Source: an uncultured Bacilli bacterium
GTDB taxonomy: Bacteria; Bacillota_I; Bacilli_A; RFN20; DUOF01
Assembly (NCBI GenBank): GCA_934101685.1
Contig: CAKORZ010000001.1
Location: forward strand, 1-51,757
Reading direction: 5' to 3'
DNA: 51,757 nucleotides
A program made the translations under genes and the position numbers. This document shows, in pieces, positions 17,267 to 24,599 of this stretch. The notes under the pieces were generated by a model that did no database searches, had not been told where the DNA came from, and saw nothing but the letters and a program-made list of their open reading frames with translations. Each line of letters starts with the position of its first letter. Within the stretch, counting starts at the first letter, position 1.

Positions 17267-17794
17267 TTACAAACAAATCAAATCTTTTATAGATTCAAAT
17301 AAGTTATCTCCAATTCCTTTTACTTTTTTAACTTCTTCAATACTTTTAAATGGCCCATTAATAGTTCTGTACTCTATAATTCTTTTTGAGAAAACACTAC
17401 CAATACCAGGCAAAGTATCTAGAGCTGCTTGAGTTGCTGTATTAAGCGATATTTTGCTACTATTACCATTAGAATCCACACGTTTATAAGGAATATAATA
17501 GCTATTGCCATTAGTCAATATAGTATTAGAATTAAATGATGTTATATCTGCATTATCCTTTAATCCTCCTGCAAGTGTTATTAAATAGCCAAGCGTCGAA
17601 TCTTTAGTGACTGTATATGTTCCAGGATTTACAACACTACCACTTACACTAACAGAATATATGTTAGATGAGGATATAGTTTCATTATTACTTTCAATTT
17701 TATCAAAATTTATATTACTCATGTACTTATTAACTAAATCCATACAAACAACATAGCAAATTGTAAAAATCGCCACCATAATTATTACTTTCAT
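17267..17794 (-). CDS. comEA: Competence protein ComEA, DNA receptor
   Basis: ComEA is a membrane-anchored double-stranded DNA receptor that hands DNA to ComEC. The product (175 residues) has an N-terminal membrane helix (IIMVAIFTICYVVCMDLV), then an SLBB-type domain at about residues 50-95 (SVSGSVVNPGTYTVTKDSTL). A paired helix-hairpin-helix domain at about residues 115-172 follows (LNTATQAALDTLPGIGSVFSK and VKKVKGIGDNLFESI), which binds DNA. AGGAGGAG precedes the ATG. It heads comEA-comEC-holA; comEB is absent. Confidence 0.96.
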   Translation of the reverse strand: MKVIIMVAIFTICYVVCMDLVNKYMSNINFDKIESNNETISSSNIYSVSVSGSVVNPGTYTVTKDSTLGYLITLAGGLKDNADITSFNSNTILTNGNSYYIPYKRVDSNGNSSKISLNTATQAALDTLPGIGSVFSKRIIEYRTINGPFKSIEEVKKVKGIGDNLFESIKDLICL

Positions 17795-17899
17795 AAAATC
17801 TCCTCCTTTATAATATCTATAGAAAGAAATTTTTATTTTTAATGAATTATTTTATTTTTTTATGAAAAAACTTAAAATAAATGAGAGGTTGATAAATAT

Positions 17900-18454
17900 A
17901 TGAAACAATATTTAAAATTATTTTGGACTTTCTTTAAAATTGGGTTATTTACTTTTGGTGGTGGATATGCCATGATTTCTTTAATACATAAAGAGTGTGT
18001 TGAAAAAAATAATTGGGTTGATAGTAATGATATGAATAATATAATTGCTGTTGCAGAATCTACTCCTGGACCTATTTCAATAAACGCTTCTACCTTTATT
18101 GGATATAAAACAGGAAAATTTTTAGGAGCTTTATTTGCTACTTTAGGAGTAATAACGCCTTCTTTAATCATCATAATTTTAGTTTCTATATTTATTAATT
18201 ATTTTCAAAATGCTTTAATAATTAAATATGCATTTGAAGGAATAAGAGCAGCTATTATAATACTTATGATTGAAGCTATCTTTAAATTATCTAAATCATT
18301 AAATAAAAATGCCCTATTTTATTCCTTGTTGCTTACTTCTTTTATTTTAAATTTTTTCTTTAAAGTAAACGCTATTTTAATAATTATAATTGGTATTGTT
18401 ATAGGTATCTTAAGAGAACTTTTATTTAGTAAGAAGGTGACTACAAATGCTTAG
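17900..18454 (+). CDS. chrA: Chromate transporter, half-length (ChrA family), first copy
   Basis: The product is 184 residues with about five membrane helices. The conserved FFKIGLFTFGGGYAMI and AVAESTPGPISINASTFIGY stretches define the ChrA/CHR domain. Full-length ChrA has two such domains; many Firmicutes have them as adjacent separate genes that work as a heterodimer with opposite topology. Chromate export is known for long-chain members, but the true substrate of such pairs is often uncertain. GAGAGG lies upstream. The second copy overlaps its 3' end by 8 bases. Confidence 0.92.
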   Translation: MKQYLKLFWTFFKIGLFTFGGGYAMISLIHKECVEKNNWVDSNDMNNIIAVAESTPGPISINASTFIGYKTGKFLGALFATLGVITPSLIIIILVSIFINYFQNALIIKYAFEGIRAAIIILMIEAIFKLSKSLNKNALFYSLLLTSFILNFFFKVNAILIIIIGIVIGILRELLFSKKVTTNA

Positions 18455-19034
18455 TTTATTAAAATTATTTATTACCTTCTTTAAAATTGGTTTATTCACT
18501 TTTGGTGGTGGATATGCCATGATTCCAATGATTTTAGAAGAAACAACCAAATTTGAATGTGTTAACGCAGATGAAGTCATTGATTTTATAGCTATTAGTG
18601 AATCTACTCCAGGACCTTTTGCAGTCAATATAGCTACATTTGTTGGTTATGAAGAGTGTGGAATATTAGGATCTATATTTGCTACTCTAGGAGTAGTGCT
18701 TCCTTCCTTCATAATAATATTATTGCTTGCTAATATAATTGAAAAAACTAAAAATAATAGATTTTTTAAGAGTGTGATTAATACTGTAATGCCTTTAATA
18801 ATAGGTCTTATATTAGCAACTACTCTTAATATATCTTTAAGTAGTCTTTTTAATATAAGCTCTATTAACAATATAAAAAATGAGTTTAGTTTAAATTTAA
18901 CTACACTCATTTCCTTAGTATTAATTATTGTAATTATTATAATTTTATATTTATTTAAAAAGAAAAAACTAGCACCAATATACATAATTGTAATTTGCGC
19001 TAGTTTAGGAATTTCTATCTCATACCTACTTTAG
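18447..19034 (+). CDS. chrA: Chromate transporter, half-length (ChrA family), second copy
   Basis: The product is 195 residues and paralogous to the preceding gene: FFKIGLFTFGGGYAMI is identical in both, and AISESTPGPFAVNIATFVGY corresponds to the other family motif. Six hydrophobic segments are visible. AAGGTGA before the ATG lies inside the first copy, so translation is coupled. The two products probably form a heterodimer. The last 20 bases overlap the convergent gene at 19015-19338. Confidence 0.92.
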   Translation: MLSLLKLFITFFKIGLFTFGGGYAMIPMILEETTKFECVNADEVIDFIAISESTPGPFAVNIATFVGYEECGILGSIFATLGVVLPSFIIILLLANIIEKTKNNRFFKSVINTVMPLIIGLILATTLNISLSSLFNISSINNIKNEFSLNLTTLISLVLIIVIIIILYLFKKKKLAPIYIIVICASLGISISYLL

Positions 19035-19338
19035 TTTTTCCTCTTATTTCCATTTCATCAACAACATAGTTATCTAATTCTTTAATTGCATTAAAGTCTT
19101 TTAACACAACTCTAGAAACCCCTAATGGCTGTTTCAACTCTTTTGTTGCTGTTTTAAAGAAATTAAAATAATATTCTAAAGGAGTATCACCCATATTTTC
19201 TTCAAATTTGTCAGTTAGTTTAATTGAGTCAAGTACAGCAACTGAATTATCAATTGAATAACACATTTTCCCTAACATTTCTCCATTTTCCTTTACAATA
19301 ATTTCTTTTGTTTCTTCATAAATTTCATACTCTAACAT
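19015..19338 (-). CDS. Unknown small soluble protein
   Basis: The product is 107 residues with no membrane segment. It begins MLEYEIYEETKEIIVKENG, with alternating charged and hydrophobic residues that suggest beta strands, and is helical after about residue 50 (LEYYFNFFKTATKEL). ATG 19338 is chosen because AGGTGATAAAG lies just upstream. No family is recognised. The 3' end overlaps chrA by 20 bases on the opposite strand. Confidence 0.6.
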   Translation of the reverse strand: MLEYEIYEETKEIIVKENGEMLGKMCYSIDNSVAVLDSIKLTDKFEENMGDTPLEYYFNFFKTATKELKQPLGVSRVVLKDFNAIKELDNYVVDEMEIRGKTKVGMR

Positions 19339-19408
19339 CTTTATCACCTACTAGTATTGTATCATATTAATTTTAGTTTACAAGATTTTTTTTGTTAGCG
19401 CTATAAAA

Positions 19409-19909
19409 TTATTTTTTCTTAAGAGATAATGTTGAAAAAAGCGAAGCTATACTTATTAATAATGATATTAGGTATACAATCGTATAAACACTCAAATTAC
19501 GAATAGTAATATATGATGTTTTACTACTAAAATTAGTTAACATAAGAATTATCATTGACGAAACTAATAATATACTCCCTATTTTACAAAATAAATTTTT
19601 CTTAAGAATTAAGCCTATAATTAATGTTATTAAAGATAAAATACATAAAATAAAACTAATCCATACAATTACATAAGAAAATTTAAGTAAACTCTGTATT
19701 TCACTTACTTTATAATCTAGCAAAAATAAATTCTTATTAAAAAGGAAATTATATAAAGAAACACCTTCACTAGTAGATACAACTGTATCTCTATATGATG
19801 ACGTAACATTATATTTAAAAACTTTTAGGGACATTAAAGCCAAACATATAACCGAACATAACAAAGAAATTATCTTTTTATATAAATCATCTTTTACGCT
19901 AATTTTCAT
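19409..19909 (-). CDS. Unknown membrane protein with four helices
   Basis: The product is 166 residues. Four hydrophobic segments are visible: about residues 12-28, 75-100, 108-125 and 138-160. A polar extracytoplasmic loop lies between the first two (SSYRDTVVSTSEGVSLYNF). A strong AGGAGG lies 10 bases before the ATG. It is downstream of the HTH regulator on the same strand with a gap of 49 bases, so the two may be co-transcribed. No family is recognised. Confidence 0.6.
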   Translation of the reverse strand: MKISVKDDLYKKIISLLCSVICLALMSLKVFKYNVTSSYRDTVVSTSEGVSLYNFLFNKNLFLLDYKVSEIQSLLKFSYVIVWISFILCILSLITLIIGLILKKNLFCKIGSILLVSSMIILMLTNFSSKTSYITIRNLSVYTIVYLISLLISIASLFSTLSLKKK

Positions 19910-19958
19910 TCCAAGATTCCTCCTAAAATAATATTAACATAATAAAAATTTTTAATCA

Positions 19959-20357
19959 TTAAATCTTATCAACATAATCACTAACAAGTTTAACTAATTC
20001 TTTACACATTTCAAATTTAGTATTTTCAATTCCTGTACCATTATTAATCCATTGCTTATTTTGCATTAAAGTATTAACAAATTTCCAAAACACTTTAATT
20101 TCAATCTCATCATCTGTAGTAACATAATCTGTATCTATATATTCTAAAAGATTTATATCCAAAGCTGCTAAAACTTGACCAAACTTTCCCATAGTAAAAT
20201 CAACTGTGCCTTTTTCCCATGACCATAAAGTACCAGGTTTCATATTCATCTTTCTAGCAAGTTCATTTTGTTTATATCCTTTTTCTTTACGCAAAAATAC
20301 TAAACATTCTCCTCTATAATTAGCATCTTTAAATAACTTATTAATATCAATTTTCAT
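19959..20357 (-). CDS. XRE-family helix-turn-helix transcriptional regulator
   Basis: The product is 132 residues. A Cro/C1-type helix-turn-helix spans about residues 17-60 (LRKEKGYKQNELARKMNMK and PGTLWSWEKGTV), including the typical KxLxExxGxxQ pattern and the recognition-helix tryptophan-glutamate pair. The C-terminal half is helical and acidic, perhaps for dimerisation. It probably regulates itself and the membrane gene just downstream, but no operator is identified. The binding site AAGGAA is unusually far (about 11 bases) from the ATG. Confidence 0.85.
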   Translation of the reverse strand: MKIDINKLFKDANYRGECLVFLRKEKGYKQNELARKMNMKPGTLWSWEKGTVDFTMGKFGQVLAALDINLLEYIDTDYVTTDDEIEIKVFWKFVNTLMQNKQWINNGTGIENTKFEMCKELVKLVSDYVDKI

Positions 20358-20510
20358 ATCATATCAATTCCTTCATTTTAATTATAATAATTTGCAGTTA
20401 ACTATCGAATTTAAAATAGACTCAAATCTATTATAAAAAGAACTTGTTTTCAAAGTTATTTTGTTAACAATAGATTATAATTTCTTTTAAAATGAATTAT
20501 CAATTAAAAA

Positions 20511-20528
20511 AAGGGCTAAAAAGCCCTT
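20511..20528 (-). terminator. Terminator after the CotD-like gene
   Basis: AAGGGCT and AGCCCTT pair around AAAA. On the minus strand the stem is followed by TTTTTTTAATTG. The rest of the roughly 190-base gap (20358-20551) shows no gene. Confidence 0.75.
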
Positions 20529-20551
20529 GAAAGTTGAATTTTAAATATAAA

Positions 20552-20839
20552 TTACATACCAAAATTAGTATTATTCATATTTGTATTTTGTCCAATGTTG
20601 CTAGGTATTCCTTGAGCAGCTTGTCCAGGGCATACTGTTTCTTCACTTGTTGAACTAGTAGAATAATAACGAGGTACTGCTACATATCTATTAATTCTGT
20701 GAACATGAGTTGGGCATATAACTGGTTGTTCAATAGGGAAACATCTAGTAATAGTGCATGTTCTGCAAGGCATAACGATTGGATCTAGTGGTGGACATCC
20801 TCCTTGGCATCCACAACCTGTATTCATATTTTGATTCAT
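20552..20839 (-). CDS. CotD-like spore coat protein
   Basis: The product is 95 residues and cysteine-rich at the N-terminus (GCGCQGGCPP). It contains the CotD-type core DPIVMPCRTCTITR followed by PVICPTHVHRINRYVAVPRYY, comparable to the CotD PIVHPT and PHIHPxHTTxVN pattern. The tail is rich in N, Q and S. CotD is an inner-coat protein laid down by the mother cell. ATG 20839 is used, with AAGGAGGG upstream. A sigma-K-type promoter lies 26-52 bases upstream, and a terminator follows. Sequence conservation in coat proteins is low, so the exact family assignment is moderate. Confidence 0.8.
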   Translation of the reverse strand: MNQNMNTGCGCQGGCPPLDPIVMPCRTCTITRCFPIEQPVICPTHVHRINRYVAVPRYYSTSSTSEETVCPGQAAQGIPSNIGQNTNMNNTNFGM

Positions 20840-20864
20840 GGGATAATCCCTCCTTCTTTCACTA

Positions 20865-20891
20865 TAATGTATGTATAAAATTAACTTTGGT
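20865..20891 (-). promoter_or_regulatory. Sigma-K-type promoter for the coat gene
   Basis: On the minus strand, ACACC carries the -35 AC (20891-20890) and CATACATTA (20873-20865) the -10, separated by 16 bases. This matches the mother-cell sigma-K consensus AC-(16-17)-CATANNNTA. Use by sigma-K fits a late coat gene. The consensus is known from Bacillus; the match here is read directly. Confidence 0.6.
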
Positions 20892-20955
20892 GTGGTCATT
20901 TAACTATATAAAGAATTTTTTTATTTATTAATGTATATAATTTAATGGTGAAAGT

Positions 20956-21894
20956 ATGAAAAAAACTAAATTACTAATAATGTTTTTATTTGTAATCTTT
21001 ATATTTTATTCATTGCTAAATATAAAAGAAACAAATAATTCAACAATGAATATATTAATAACCTTTTCTAAAACAATATTACCTGCGTTATTGCCTTTTT
21101 TAATATTAAATCAACTCATAATAAAGCTTGGCATTATCGATCTATTTTCATATTTTTTACAATTTATTAGTTATCCTTTATTTAAAATAAGTGGTAAAGG
21201 AGCAAGCATCATAATTATAGGAATACTTAATGGATTTCCTAGCAGTGCTATCTTTACTTCCTTATTATTAAAAGAAAATCAAATTGAAAAAGAGGAAGCG
21301 CAAAGGCTAGTTAACTCTATATTTTTTCCTTCACTCAGTTTTATATTTGTAATAGTAGCTTCTTATTTAAATAGTAAATTATTAACTCTACTAGCTATAA
21401 GTATCTATTTAAGTGGATTTATTATTTTATATATATCTTCATTTAAAGTAAAAAATGAAAGTAATTATATATCTTTTAAACAAACTAAAATAAACATAAA
21501 AAACAAGTTAAAAGAATTTGTATTAATAAAAGAAATAAAAAACTCTATTTCTTATTCCTTTAATACATTAATGAATATTTTAGGTATCTTAATATTATTT
21601 TCTATTCCTTGCAATATAATATCTAATTTAATAAAAAGTGATTACTCATACTTTTTCCAAGGATTACTAGAATTCTCTATGCCTACAATAGCTTTATTAA
21701 ACTCAACTATTTCTCTAAAAAATATAGTTTTACTAATATGCATCTTACTATCTTTTTCTGGATTATCTTCTATTTTACAAGCTACATTATTTATTAGTGA
21801 AGTAAACTTAAATACAAAAAAATTCATAACTAATAGAATTATGAATTGTCTTTTATCTTTCTCTATATTATATCTATTTCTTTTCTTTCTTTGA
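20956..21894 (+). CDS. ylbJ: Sporulation integral membrane protein YlbJ
   Basis: YlbJ is a mother-cell membrane protein of the nucleoside-recognition (Gate) fold, required for wild-type spores; its transported substrate is not known to me. The product (312 residues) has about eight helices. Family features are TILPALLPFLILNQLIIKLG, SGKGASIIIIGILNGFPSS, EEAQRLVNSIFFPSLSF and the second Gate repeat near residue 200. GGTGAAAGT precedes the ATG. A TATAAT lies at 20936-20941 without a good -35. Its stop (TGA) lies inside the convergent ylbF, a 32-base overlap. Confidence 0.88.
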   Translation: MKKTKLLIMFLFVIFIFYSLLNIKETNNSTMNILITFSKTILPALLPFLILNQLIIKLGIIDLFSYFLQFISYPLFKISGKGASIIIIGILNGFPSSAIFTSLLLKENQIEKEEAQRLVNSIFFPSLSFIFVIVASYLNSKLLTLLAISIYLSGFIILYISSFKVKNESNYISFKQTKINIKNKLKEFVLIKEIKNSISYSFNTLMNILGILILFSIPCNIISNLIKSDYSYFFQGLLEFSMPTIALLNSTISLKNIVLLICILLSFSGLSSILQATLFISEVNLNTKKFITNRIMNCLLSFSILYLFLFFL

Positions 21895-22228
21895 TTATGT
21901 CTTTAAACATAATTCTCTCTATATTTTTTAATTCCTTCTTCATTAATTTATAAGATTCATTATATTTTTTAACTAGTTCATTTTCATCAACTTTATATTT
22001 AATTTCAAATAGTCTTTTTTGTACACTTTCTACATCAGATCCATACTTTTCAAATCTTTTAGCTTCATTATATTCATTTTGAACATTTTGATATAAATAT
22101 AAAAGCTTAAAGCATTCTTCATCTTCAATCATTGCTTTTTCATTATTTTTCAAATTTTTGTATAACTCGCTATTTTCTATTTTTTCTTTTAATTCATAGG
22201 CAAGTGCTAATATTTCTGTATTTTCCAT
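21863..22228 (-). CDS. ylbF: YlbF/YmcA-family protein (Y-complex subunit)
   Basis: In Bacillus, YlbF forms the Y-complex with YmcA and YaaT, which directs RNase Y to selected mRNA and affects competence and sporulation. The product (121 residues) is all helical. It has the family layout: ILALAYELKEKIENSELYKNL, then DEECFKLLYLYQNVQNEYNEA and a final helical stretch. It is the last gene of ylbD-ylbE-ylbF on the minus strand; the Bacillus order is the same. The 3' end overlaps ylbJ. Confidence 0.88.
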   Translation of the reverse strand: MENTEILALAYELKEKIENSELYKNLKNNEKAMIEDEECFKLLYLYQNVQNEYNEAKRFEKYGSDVESVQKRLFEIKYKVDENELVKKYNESYKLMKKELKNIERIMFKDIIKERKEIDII

Positions 22229-22275
22229 ATAATTTCACCAAAAAAATTATACATAAATTACTAAATTATAACAAG

Positions 22276-22491
22276 TTATTCTTCCATCATTGCTTGAACA
22301 ATTGTAAGTAAATTTGATGTATCCTCAACCTTATCAATAAATCTTTTTCTTCTAGTTATTTTATAATCTTCTAAGAACTCTTTTATATTTTCACTATGAA
22401 CACTTAAAATTCGATGCCAATAAGGTTTTTCCCTTAAAAATTTCCAATAATCAGGGTCTTTATCTAAAATAGCAACTATATTACTTCTCAT
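22276..22491 (-). CDS. ylbE: YlbE-like protein
   Basis: The product is 71 residues. It begins MRSNIVAILDKDPDYWKFLR, followed by EKPYWHRILSVHSENIKEF, which matches the YlbE pattern (short chain, aromatic FLRxxPxWYRxL). The C-terminal half is helical (KRFIDKVEDTSNLLTIVQAM). Function is unknown in any species to my knowledge. It shares one base with the ylbD stop (TAATG), so translation is coupled. Position between ylbD and ylbF supports the assignment. Confidence 0.82.
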   Translation of the reverse strand: MRSNIVAILDKDPDYWKFLREKPYWHRILSVHSENIKEFLEDYKITRRKRFIDKVEDTSNLLTIVQAMMEE

Positions 22492-22841
22492 TAATCATCA
22501 TACCTCCTTGGTGAATGACTGGTAGTTCTCCTACTAACCTTTGGATCTTCTTTTTTAGTAAATTCTCCTAGTACACCTAATATTTTTTTCATTCCTTCCA
22601 AATTTTCACTAATCTTATCCAAATTAACTCCTTCTAACATCTTTAATATACTATTTTCACTATTAGTTTTATTAGTAGAACTTGTTTCTCTAACACTGTC
22701 ATTTTTAAAAACATCAGCATCTTTACCAAATAAATCATAAGTCTCATATAAGCTTTGCCAAGTTGTCTCTTTCTTATCAACTTTTTCCTGTAAAAAAGGT
22801 TTATCCTTCACAAATTCTTTAAATTCATCTAATTTATTCAT
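22491..22841 (-). CDS. ylbD: YlbD-like spore coat protein
   Basis: The product is 116 residues, highly charged, with no membrane helix. It begins KLDEFKEFVKDKPFL and contains TTWQSLYETYDLFGKDADVF, the conserved YlbD core. The glycine-containing helix LEGMKKILGVLGEF lies near residue 80, and the C-terminus is basic (SRRTTSHSPRRYDD). Bacillus YlbD is an outer-coat protein. The order ylbD-ylbE-ylbF is conserved. A CATATAAT lies upstream (22867-22860), overlapping the inverted repeat at 22863-22890, but without a convincing -35. Confidence 0.82.
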   Translation of the reverse strand: MNKLDEFKEFVKDKPFLQEKVDKKETTWQSLYETYDLFGKDADVFKNDSVRETSSTNKTNSENSILKMLEGVNLDKISENLEGMKKILGVLGEFTKKEDPKVSRRTTSHSPRRYDD

Positions 22842-22862
22842 AAATATATCACCACTAAATTA

Positions 22863-22890
22863 TATGCACTAAACTTTTACCTAGTGCATA
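22863..22890. repeat. Inverted repeat between ylbD and the gene at 22972
   Basis: TATGCACTA (22863-22871) and TAGTGCATA (22882-22890) form perfect nine-base arms around a 10-base spacer. It lies 21 bases before the ylbD start and 81 bases before the divergent gene. There is no G/C-rich stem with a T-run, so a regulator-binding site is as likely as a terminator. Confidence 0.6.
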
Positions 22891-22919
22891 TTTTGTAAAA
22901 TACACATAATAAATAATAT

Positions 22920-22948
22920 TTGCTAAAATCAAAAAACAGTTATATAAT
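22920..22948 (+). promoter_or_regulatory. Vegetative promoter for the gene at 22972
   Basis: TTGCTA (22920-22925) and a perfect TATAAT (22943-22948) are separated by 17 bases. Transcription would start near 22955, just before the binding site AAAGAGG. Confidence 0.62.
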
Positions 22949-22971
22949 TATTAACGAAAAGAGGTTGTTAT

Positions 22972-23520
22972 ATGAAATTAATTAAAGAAAAAGATGATAA
23001 AAAAGTATATACAGTTGAAAAAAATGGATTAACTTATATATTCACAGTGCATGATTTAGGAGAATATGTGCACAACAATTCAGAAAAATTATATGATGAA
23101 TATTCAAAATATTGGATGCTTACACAAATTATTGCATTAAATAATAAAAATGAAAAAGTCTATGAAGCAAAATGCTTAGTAGGAGAAAATGGGAATTATG
23201 CTGATTTAAGATTAAAAAGAAACAACATAATAAGAAGCATTTCTATGGATGATACTACAAATACTATTATCTCAGATTCTGTAGCATATAAAGGTGGTAT
23301 TTACTATTCTGAAAAAGTTGCTCAAAATCCATATACTATAGAAGGATTAGATAATAAATATTTTGAAGAAAAAATAAATTTTGTTAACCTACTAGATAGC
23401 AGCAAACTTCCTGTAGATAACTATCCAGGTCATGAAGACATATTATACTTTTTAGCAGCAAATAGTTTATTTCAAAATGAATTAAATGATAAAAAGATGT
23501 CAAAAAAGATAAAAAAATAG
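22972..23520 (+). CDS. Unknown soluble protein
   Basis: The product is 182 residues with no signal or membrane segment. It looks mixed alpha/beta: an N-terminal beta-rich part (KVYTVEKNGLTYIFTVHD), a middle with GENGNYADLRLKRNNIIRS, and a helical C-terminus ending in lysines (KKMSKKIKK). AAGAGG precedes the ATG, with a promoter just upstream and a strong terminator downstream, so it is a single-gene unit. I recognise no family. Confidence 0.65.
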   Translation: MKLIKEKDDKKVYTVEKNGLTYIFTVHDLGEYVHNNSEKLYDEYSKYWMLTQIIALNNKNEKVYEAKCLVGENGNYADLRLKRNNIIRSISMDDTTNTIISDSVAYKGGIYYSEKVAQNPYTIEGLDNKYFEEKINFVNLLDSSKLPVDNYPGHEDILYFLAANSLFQNELNDKKMSKKIKK

Positions 23521-23542
23521 TTTATAAAATCATATAATATTT

Positions 23543-23566
23543 GCCTCTAATAATAGAGGCTTTTTT
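23543..23566 (+). terminator. Terminator after the gene at 22972-23520
   Basis: GCCTCT and AGAGGC pair around AATAAT, followed directly by TTTTTT (23561-23566). Confidence 0.85.
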
Positions 23567-23606
23567 ATTTATATCTTTTATTTATAATAAAAGTTAATAC
23601 TATGGC

Positions 23607-23635
23607 TTGAAACATAATTTGTTATATGATACAAT
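23607..23635 (+). promoter_or_regulatory. Strong vegetative promoter of the rpsB operon
   Basis: TTGAAA (23607-23612) and TACAAT (23630-23635) are separated by 17 bases. Transcription near 23642 would give a leader of about 128 bases. Confidence 0.75.
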
Positions 23636-23663
23636 ACTCAAGGTTTATTAAAAACCAAATACA

Positions 23664-23739
23664 CACATTAAGAGTAGTTTTCTCTAGTGCTTCTAGGCAA
23701 TGGTGCTGGATTAGAAGTGGGAAAATGTTACTTAATGGA
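23664..23739 (+). promoter_or_regulatory. Structured 5' leader of rpsB, probable ribosomal-protein autoregulatory RNA
   Basis: Three nested stems can be drawn by eye: TTAAG (23668-23672) with CTTAA (23731-23735); TTTTCTC (23078+600, i.e. 23678-23684) with GGGAAAA (23719-23725, one G-U pair); and CTTCTA (23690-23695) with TAGAAG (23712-23717). The terminal loop is rich in G. No terminator hairpin or anti-terminator is seen, so control at translation by S2 is more likely than attenuation. The AAGGAGGA binding site lies 20 bases further on. Regulation by S2 is inferred from location. Confidence 0.5.
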
Positions 23740-23769
23740 GGCAAAACAAAAGAAGGAGGACTTTACTAA

Positions 23770-24594
23770 ATGAGTGAAGAAAGTATGCCAGTAGTACAAA
23801 CTGAAACTGCTCCAGTTATTACTACAAGAAAATTATTAGAAGCAGGAGTTCATTTTGGACATCAAACAAGACGTTGGAATCCTAAAATGAAAAAATATAT
23901 CTATACTGCAAGAAATGGTATTTATATTATCGATCTAGAAAAATCTGCAGTTAAGATTGAAGAAGCTTACAATGCTTTAAAGAAAATCGTTGAAGATGGT
24001 GGAAAAGTATTATTCGTTGGTACTAAAAGAACATCTCAAGAAATAATTAGAGAAGAAGCTTTAAGAAGTGGTTCTTTCTATGTAACTAATAGATGGTTAG
24101 GTGGAACAATGACTAACTTCAAAACACTTCAAAAGAGTATTAAAAGATTAAAAGACATTGAAAAGATGGAAGAAGATGGAACATTTGAAGTATTACCTAA
24201 ACTTGAAGTTTTAAATTTAAGAAGAGAAGCTGAAAAGTTAGAAAAGAACTTAGGTGGTATTAAAGAAATGAGAAAAGTTCCTAACGCTATCTTTGTTGTA
24301 GATCCTCGTGTTGAACACAACGCTGTATTAGAAGCAAGAAAATTAAATATTCCTGTATTCGGTATTGTTGATACAAACAGTGATCCAGATGATGTTGATT
24401 ATATAATTCCTGGTAACGATGATGCTACTAAAGCTGTTAAATTATTAGTTACAGTTATGGCTGATGCAGTAGTAGAAGCTAAAGGTGGACAACCAGTTGT
24501 AGCTTATACTCCAGATGCTGAAGGCGAAGTTACTATGAATGATGCATTAAAAGAAGAAGAAAAAACTGAAAAGAACGAAAAAGTGGAGGGTTAA
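23770..24594 (+). CDS. rpsB: 30S ribosomal protein S2
   Basis: S2 sits on the back of the 30S subunit, bridging head and body. The product (274 residues) has the family motifs LLEAGVHFGHQTRRWNPKM near residue 23, NRWLGGTMTNF near residue 100, and the DPRVEHNAVLEARKLNIPV and DTNSDPDDVDYIIPGNDDA regions. It has a short N-terminal extension (about 14 residues) before the conserved part, and an acidic C-terminal tail. It heads rpsB-tsf behind a strong promoter and leader. AGAAGGAGGA precedes the ATG. Confidence 0.99.
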   Translation: MSEESMPVVQTETAPVITTRKLLEAGVHFGHQTRRWNPKMKKYIYTARNGIYIIDLEKSAVKIEEAYNALKKIVEDGGKVLFVGTKRTSQEIIREEALRSGSFYVTNRWLGGTMTNFKTLQKSIKRLKDIEKMEEDGTFEVLPKLEVLNLRREAEKLEKNLGGIKEMRKVPNAIFVVDPRVEHNAVLEARKLNIPVFGIVDTNSDPDDVDYIIPGNDDATKAVKLLVTVMADAVVEAKGGQPVVAYTPDAEGEVTMNDALKEEEKTEKNEKVEG

Positions 24595-24599
24595 TTTAA

